Below are positions 60,295-64,000 of a stretch of DNA of 64,000 bases, piece by piece. The number at the start of each line of letters is the position of its first letter. Position 1 is the first letter of the stretch. A program made the position numbers and the translations under genes. The DNA comes from Flavobacterium terrae (GTDB taxonomy: Bacteria > Bacteroidota > Bacteroidia > Flavobacteriales > Flavobacteriaceae). The notes under the pieces were generated by a model. The model saw only the letters and a list, made by a program, of their open reading frames with translations, searched no databases and was not told the DNA's origin. The stretch covers positions 372,001 to 436,000 of the forward strand of contig NZ_FQZI01000001.1 in the NCBI RefSeq assembly GCF_900142035.1. The letters run 5' to 3'.

Positions 60295-61436
60295 TTTTTG
60301 TAACTAATTTGAAATGTTGTTCCTTTATTTATTTCAGAATTAAGGACTTTAATTTTCCCTTTGTGGTATTCTTCCACTATTCTTCTGGTAAGTGAAAGTC
60401 CAAGACCCCATCCTCTCTTTTTGGTTGTAAAACCAGGATCAAAAATAGTATTAAATAAGTTTTTAGGAATCCCTTTTCCAGTATCTGTTACTTTTATTTT
60501 GGCATTGCCAAATTCTTCTTCAATGGTAATAAATATCGACCCACGACCTCTCATGGCATCAATTGCATTTTTAACCAAATTTTCTATAGTCCATCCGTGA
60601 AGAGTAGGATTCAGTTTTACAAATATTTCTTTTTCGGGTGCACTAAAAGTAAAATCTACTTGGCCTTCAAAACGCGACTCTAAATAGTTGTAGGCGTTTT
60701 TAGTTTCGGTGATCAAATCTTTTACCTCTAAGATTGGTTCAGAGCCTATTTTAGAAAAACGGTCAGTGATGTTTTGAAGTCGAGTAATGTCTTTTTCTAT
60801 TTCTACAACCATGGTTGAATCTATATTATCAGCTTTCATGATTTCAACCCATCCTATGAGAGATGATAATGGAGTCCCAATTTGATGGGCGGTTTCTTTT
60901 GCCATTCCAGCCCAAAGCTTATTTTGTACTGAAACTTTTGATGCTTTATAATAATTGTAAACTAATGCGCCAAATAGGAAAATAATAAGCAACAAAGCAA
61001 TGGGGTAGTACTTAAGCGTGTTTAGTAATGGAGAATTTCCGTAATATAAATATTGAAATTTCCCTTTTACATATTCAATTTCTATACGGTTACCAGCATT
61101 TTTAAATGATTTTAATAGACTTTGAGCTTTTTTTGAATTGTGCAGTATTTTTTCGTCAATATTTTTAGTTTGTAAAATACTGTCGTTTTTATCTGCTAAA
61201 AGTAAGGGAATCGTGGTGTTGTTTGAAATGATTTGAAAAGGTAAATCAACATCAGAATCTTGTCCTGCATTTTGTAGAGTTTTCTGAGCAGTTGCCCAAA
61301 GTTCCATTTTTAAACGCTCTTCATTTTTAAAAATTTGAAAAAAGGTATAAGTATTCCATAATATCAAAACTGTGATTAGAAAAGATATTATGACTATAAC
61401 CCAACGTGTTGTGGTGTTTTTTTCTGAAAAATTCAT
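60285..61436 (-). CDS. Orphan sensor histidine kinase
   Basis: A 383-residue membrane histidine kinase. Two membrane helices (residues about 11-33 and 142-162) bracket a periplasmic domain of about 105 residues, and no HAMP domain is obvious. The phospho-acceptor region is 'WAGMAKETAHQIGTPLSSLIGWVEIM' with His184. The ATP-binding domain has N-box 'IENLVKNAIDAM', G1 'VTDTGKGIP' and G2 'RGWGLGLSLTRRIVEEYH'. No response regulator gene lies nearby, so its partner is elsewhere. It is the first gene of the overlapping three-gene unit. Confidence 0.93.
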   Translation of the reverse strand: MNFSEKNTTTRWVIVIISFLITVLILWNTYTFFQIFKNEERLKMELWATAQKTLQNAGQDSDVDLPFQIISNNTTIPLLLADKNDSILQTKNIDEKILHNSKKAQSLLKSFKNAGNRIEIEYVKGKFQYLYYGNSPLLNTLKYYPIALLLIIFLFGALVYNYYKASKVSVQNKLWAGMAKETAHQIGTPLSSLIGWVEIMKADNIDSTMVVEIEKDITRLQNITDRFSKIGSEPILEVKDLITETKNAYNYLESRFEGQVDFTFSAPEKEIFVKLNPTLHGWTIENLVKNAIDAMRGRGSIFITIEEEFGNAKIKVTDTGKGIPKNLFNTIFDPGFTTKKRGWGLGLSLTRRIVEEYHKGKIKVLNSEINKGTTFQISYKKCV

Positions 61437-61516
61437 AAAAATAAAAAGTGTGGTTAAATATAGTAAAATCTAAAATATCAGTTTAACAATCATGCTTTAA
61501 AAACATTTCTATTTAT

Positions 61517-61524
61517 TACTTTTG
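61517..61524 (+). promoter_or_regulatory. -7 promoter box for the flavin reductase gene
   Basis: TACTTTTG matches TAnnTTTG, 18 bp upstream of the ATG at 61543. Confidence 0.5.
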
Positions 61525-61542
61525 CTTTAAACGATTTAAAAA

Positions 61543-62418
61543 ATGAAAAGTTTCCAACCGTCTGAATTGCCAACGGCTCAATTGCAAATGTATTTGCAAG
61601 GTGCTATTGCTCCAAGACCCATTGCTTTTGCTAGTACTATTAACGAAGAAGGAGTACCAAACTTATCTCCGTTTAGTTTTTTTAACATTTTTAGTGCCAA
61701 CCCACCTATTTTAGTTTTTTCACCTTCAAGACGTGTTCGTGATAATACTACAAAACACACTTTGGAAAATGTTTTGGCCACTAAAGAAGTAGTTATAAAT
61801 GTCGTGAATTATGATATAGTACAGCAAACTTCTTTATCAAGTACAGAGTATGGAGATGGTGTAAATGAATTTGAAAAAGCTGGGCTTACTGCTGTAGCTT
61901 CAGATTTAGTAAAACCATTTCGAGTAGCAGAATCTCCAGTACAGTTTGAGTGTAAAGTTAATGATGTAATCGCTTTAGGAACAGAAGGAGGTGCTGGAAA
62001 TTTAGTAATTTGTGAAATTGTAAAAGTTCATATTAAAGAAGAGGTTTTAAGTGAAGCAGGAGGTATTGATCAATATAAAATTGATTTGGTATCTCGATTA
62101 GGCGGGAATTGGTATTCACGTTCAAATATGGGATTGTTTGAAGTACCAAAACCTTTAGTCACATTAGGAATTGGTGTCGATTCGATTCCAGATGCTATTA
62201 AAAAAGACAACTTTTTTACGGGTAACGATTTAGGGATGTTAGGAAATATAGAAGCATTGCCTACCGAGGAAGAAATTGCTATATTTGTCCAAGAAAATTT
62301 TACTGTGAAAGCAGTTTTAAGTGCCGATGATCGTTTGAAAGTCAACCAATTGGCTAAGGAGTATTTAGAAAAACAAGACATACTTTCTGCTTGGAAAGTA
62401 TTGTTAGCAAAGCAATAA
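61543..62418 (+). CDS. Flavin reductase family (split-barrel FMN-binding) protein
   Basis: A 291-residue protein of the flavin reductase-like/DIM6-NTAB split-barrel family. The N-terminal flavin-binding signature is 'GAIAPRPIAFASTINEEGVPNLSPFSFFNIFSANPPILVFSP' (residues about 20-62), followed by 'TKEVVINVVNYDIVQQTSLSS'. The C-terminal approximately 90 residues extend beyond the core barrel, as in many Bacteroidota members. It probably binds FMN and uses NAD(P)H, but the electron acceptor is unknown. The DUF3127 gene follows after 12 bp. Confidence 0.9.
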   Translation: MKSFQPSELPTAQLQMYLQGAIAPRPIAFASTINEEGVPNLSPFSFFNIFSANPPILVFSPSRRVRDNTTKHTLENVLATKEVVINVVNYDIVQQTSLSSTEYGDGVNEFEKAGLTAVASDLVKPFRVAESPVQFECKVNDVIALGTEGGAGNLVICEIVKVHIKEEVLSEAGGIDQYKIDLVSRLGGNWYSRSNMGLFEVPKPLVTLGIGVDSIPDAIKKDNFFTGNDLGMLGNIEALPTEEEIAIFVQENFTVKAVLSADDRLKVNQLAKEYLEKQDILSAWKVLLAKQ

Positions 62419-62430
62419 ATTAAAGTTATC

Positions 62431-62808
62431 ATGGAAGTTACAGGAAGAATTAAGGTGATTAACCCTACACAAGAGGTTAGCGCATCGTTCAAAAAAAGAG
62501 AGTTAGTGGTTACTACAGATGAGCAGTATCCTCAACACATTATGATTGAATTTACTCAGGCAAAGGTGGATGATTTGAACAACTTCCAAGTGGGTGAACA
62601 AGTAAAAGTTTCTATTAATCTAAGAGGTCGCGAATGGACTAACCCTCAAGGAGAAACAAAATATTTTAACTCTATACAAGGTTGGAGAATCGAGCGTTTA
62701 CAGCAAGCAGCACCTGCAGGACAGGATATGCCGGCAATGCCAGCAGCTCAAGCTTTTGAACCAGCTCCAAGTTTTAATGAAGAAGAGCACGACGATCTTC
62801 CATTCTAA
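62431..62808 (+). CDS. DUF3127 (OB-fold-like) protein
   Basis: A 125-residue cytoplasmic protein of the DUF3127 family. It starts with the characteristic 'MEVTGRIKVINPTQEVSASFKKRELVVTTDEQYPQHIMIEF' and contains 'FQVGEQVKVSINLRGREWTNPQGETKYFNSIQGWRIER'. This strand pattern is OB-fold-like and recalls single-stranded DNA-binding proteins, as does the short acidic C-terminal tail (EEHDDLPF), which closely resembles the SSB tip motif. Function is unestablished; a nucleic-acid role is inference. A hairpin terminator follows. Confidence 0.9.
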   Translation: MEVTGRIKVINPTQEVSASFKKRELVVTTDEQYPQHIMIEFTQAKVDDLNNFQVGEQVKVSINLRGREWTNPQGETKYFNSIQGWRIERLQQAAPAGQDMPAMPAAQAFEPAPSFNEEEHDDLPF

Positions 62809-62842
62809 TTTCTGATTATAGATTTTAGAATTTAAATATTTT

Positions 62843-62877
62843 AAATGTCATACTAAGCTTGTCGAGGTGTGACATTT
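62843..62877 (+). terminator. Terminator of the DUF3127 gene
   Basis: Stem AAATGTCA/TGACATTT with a 19-nt loop, followed by GTTTTTTT. Confidence 0.7.
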
Positions 62878-62913
62878 GTTTTTTTACCCAATTTGATAAG
62901 TCAAAACTTTTAA

Positions 62914-63564
62914 ATGTACTTTTTAACCAAAGAATTATATTTTCCGCCAGCCGAAGAAACTTCTCCGGAAGGTGTTTTAGCCGTTGGAGGAGATTTGTCT
63001 CCTGAGCGATTGCTTTTGGCATATAAAAACGGAATATTTCCATGGTTTGACGACAATGATCCTATTTTATGGTGGTGTCCGCCTGAAAGAATGGTTCTAT
63101 TCCCTAATGAATACAAACCATCTAAAAGTATGCGTAATGTTATGAATAAAGGGATTTATAAAGTAACATTTAACCAAGTCTTTAGAGAAGTAATGATTAA
63201 CTGCCAACAAATTTATCGTCCAGGTCAAAATGGAACATGGATTTCTGAAGAGATGATTGAGGCTTATACTTTTTTACATGAAATTGGGAAAGCTCTGTCT
63301 ATAGAAGTTTGGCATGAAGATGAATTAGTTGGGGGATTGTATGGTGTAGATATGGGTCATGTTTTTTGTGGTGAAAGTATGTTTTCACATATGAGTAATG
63401 CTTCAAAAGTGGCATTTACAGCTTTGGTTGAGTACTTAAAAAGAAACAATTATAGCTTGTTGGATTGCCAAATGTATAATGATCATTTAGCAAGTTTAGG
63501 ATGTTATGAAATACCTAGAGAAGAGTTTTTATATATTTTAAGAAATCCTTCTTTAAGGATTTAA
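62914..63564 (+). CDS. aat: Leucyl/phenylalanyl-tRNA-protein transferase
   Basis: A 216-residue Aat enzyme that transfers Leu or Phe from tRNA to N-terminal basic residues, marking proteins for ClpAP degradation (N-degron pathway). Signatures: '[38 protein letters not shown]' (residues about 8-45), '[16 protein letters not shown]', '[12 protein letters not shown]' and '[29 protein letters not shown]'. Length is typical. The 3' end overlaps the convergent VF530 gene by 12 bp. Confidence 0.96.
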   Translation: MYFLTKELYFPPAEETSPEGVLAVGGDLSPERLLLAYKNGIFPWFDDNDPILWWCPPERMVLFPNEYKPSKSMRNVMNKGIYKVTFNQVFREVMINCQQIYRPGQNGTWISEEMIEAYTFLHEIGKALSIEVWHEDELVGGLYGVDMGHVFCGESMFSHMSNASKVAFTALVEYLKRNNYSLLDCQMYNDHLASLGCYEIPREEFLYILRNPSLRI

Positions 63565-63774
63565 CTTTGGTAAAGTTCTAATATACAATTCTTCAACTTT
63601 CTTTCTCGCCCAATCGGTCTTTCTTAAAAATGTCAAGCTTGATTTTATTGATGGATTGCTTTTAAAACAATTAATAGGAATCAGTTCTTCCAGCGTATCA
63701 AAACCATAGAAAACTACTAAAGTTTCAATAATAGTTTTTAACGTTTTTCCATGAAGTGGATCATTGTTGTGCAT
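63553..63774 (-). CDS. VF530 (DUF2132) family DNA-binding-like protein
   Basis: A 73-residue protein of the VF530/DUF2132 family. It contains the core '[40 protein letters not shown]' and '[22 protein letters not shown]', which cover nearly the whole family domain. Structures of relatives suggest a DNA-binding helical fold, but the role is unknown. ATG at 63774 is preferred over an upstream extension that lacks family similarity. Confidence 0.92.
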   Translation of the reverse strand: MHNNDPLHGKTLKTIIETLVVFYGFDTLEELIPINCFKSNPSIKSSLTFLRKTDWARKKVEELYIRTLPKLNP

Positions 63775-63872
63775 TTGCAATGGTTTTATATAACAAAAAT
63801 ACACAATGTTTGTTTGAGTAAATTCATATTTGTTAAATAGTAAAAATTTATTTACAACGATATAAAATATTG

Positions 63873-63880
63873 TATATTTG
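63873..63880 (+). promoter_or_regulatory. -7 promoter box for the gene at the window end
   Basis: TATATTTG matches TAnnTTTG, 20 bp before the ATG at 63901. Confidence 0.5.
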
Positions 63881-63900
63881 AACAGTAATTCATTTTGATA

Positions 63901-64000
63901 ATGAGCCTAATAAAATTTTTTAGTTCAAAAACCGACAAAGCTTTATCTCATAGAAGTCCAGAAATTGGTAGCGGATTGGTACGTATTGCCCATAAAATTA
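63901..64000 (+). CDS. Partial gene at window end, product unknown
   Basis: An ATG at 63901, properly placed behind a -7 promoter box, opens a frame that runs off the window. The 33 visible codons read [20 protein letters not shown] continuing [13 protein letters not shown]. No signal peptide is visible and no family can be named from this fragment. Confidence 0.6.
   Translation, partial: MSLIKFFSSKTDKALSHRSPEIGSGLVRIAHKI

Overview
The window is a contiguous piece of an AT-rich chromosome from a gliding member of the Bacteroidota, most likely Flavobacterium or a close relative. The evidence is: a sprC-sprD-sprB-sprF-like gliding/type IX secretion (T9SS) locus; proteins resembling the GldM C-terminal domain; T9SS type B C-terminal sorting domains; many family-typical unknowns (DUF1294, DUF2807, DUF3127, DUF4175, DUF4349, VF530); and Bacteroidota-style -7 promoter boxes (TAnnTTTG). 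No phage, plasmid, CRISPR or complete insertion sequence was seen.

Layout. 0-5.7 kb: tex, small membrane proteins, a kinase-like unknown, a TRIC-type channel, a CDF metal exporter and rpiB. 5.74-6.51 kb: a 772-bp gene-free, very AT-rich segment with clustered TGTTAATAA boxes, a candidate replication origin. 6.5-11.5 kb: rnr, a DUF2807 adhesin-like protein, a LysE-type exporter and two tandem GldM-C-like secreted proteins. 11.6 kb: tRNA-Cys. 11.8-22.9 kb: an LTA-synthase-like phosphatase-superfamily enzyme, folB, glnS, an AvrRpt2-like cysteine protease lipoprotein with a secreted neighbour, an SPFH protein, two secreted unknowns, gltX and an AlkB-like hydroxylase. 22.9-32.3 kb: DUF4175, ybeY, mnmG, a small membrane protein, a methyltransferase, an OmpH/Skp-like lipoprotein, a DoxX-like protein and holB. 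Around mnmG lies a tight cluster of parS-like ParB-binding palindromes, three of them excellent matches. 32.7-50.7 kb: the cell-surface gliding/adhesion locus, containing a 3322-residue SprB-like adhesin. 50.7-54.5 kb: pgk, an MltD-like lytic transglycosylase with four LysM domains, and an ElaA-type acetyltransferase. 54.5-55.1 kb: a GIY-YIG nuclease gene flanked by 90-bp direct repeats with internal inverted symmetry. 55.2-61.4 kb, all on the minus strand: an S41 protease, DUF4349, a four-cysteine membrane protein, mtgA, an FAD oxidoreductase and an orphan histidine kinase. 61.5-64 kb: a flavin reductase, DUF3127, aat, VF530 and the start of one further gene.

How it fits together. The parS cluster and the AT-rich box cluster suggest that the window lies near the replication origin. 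This is inference, because dnaA, parA and parB are not in the window. The surface locus appears to be built from two secreted T9SS type B proteins, each followed by a PorP/SprF-type outer-membrane partner. One of these partners is extended by a very long Ala/Lys/Glu helix and ends in a SPOR-like peptidoglycan-binding region. Several other genes also act in the envelope: MltD, MtgA, the S41 protease, OmpH and the LTA-synthase-like enzyme.

Start codons were moved from the longest possible frame to internal ATGs where homologous N-termini, signal peptides or promoter boxes favoured it. All assignments rest on motif recognition from memory; no database search was run.
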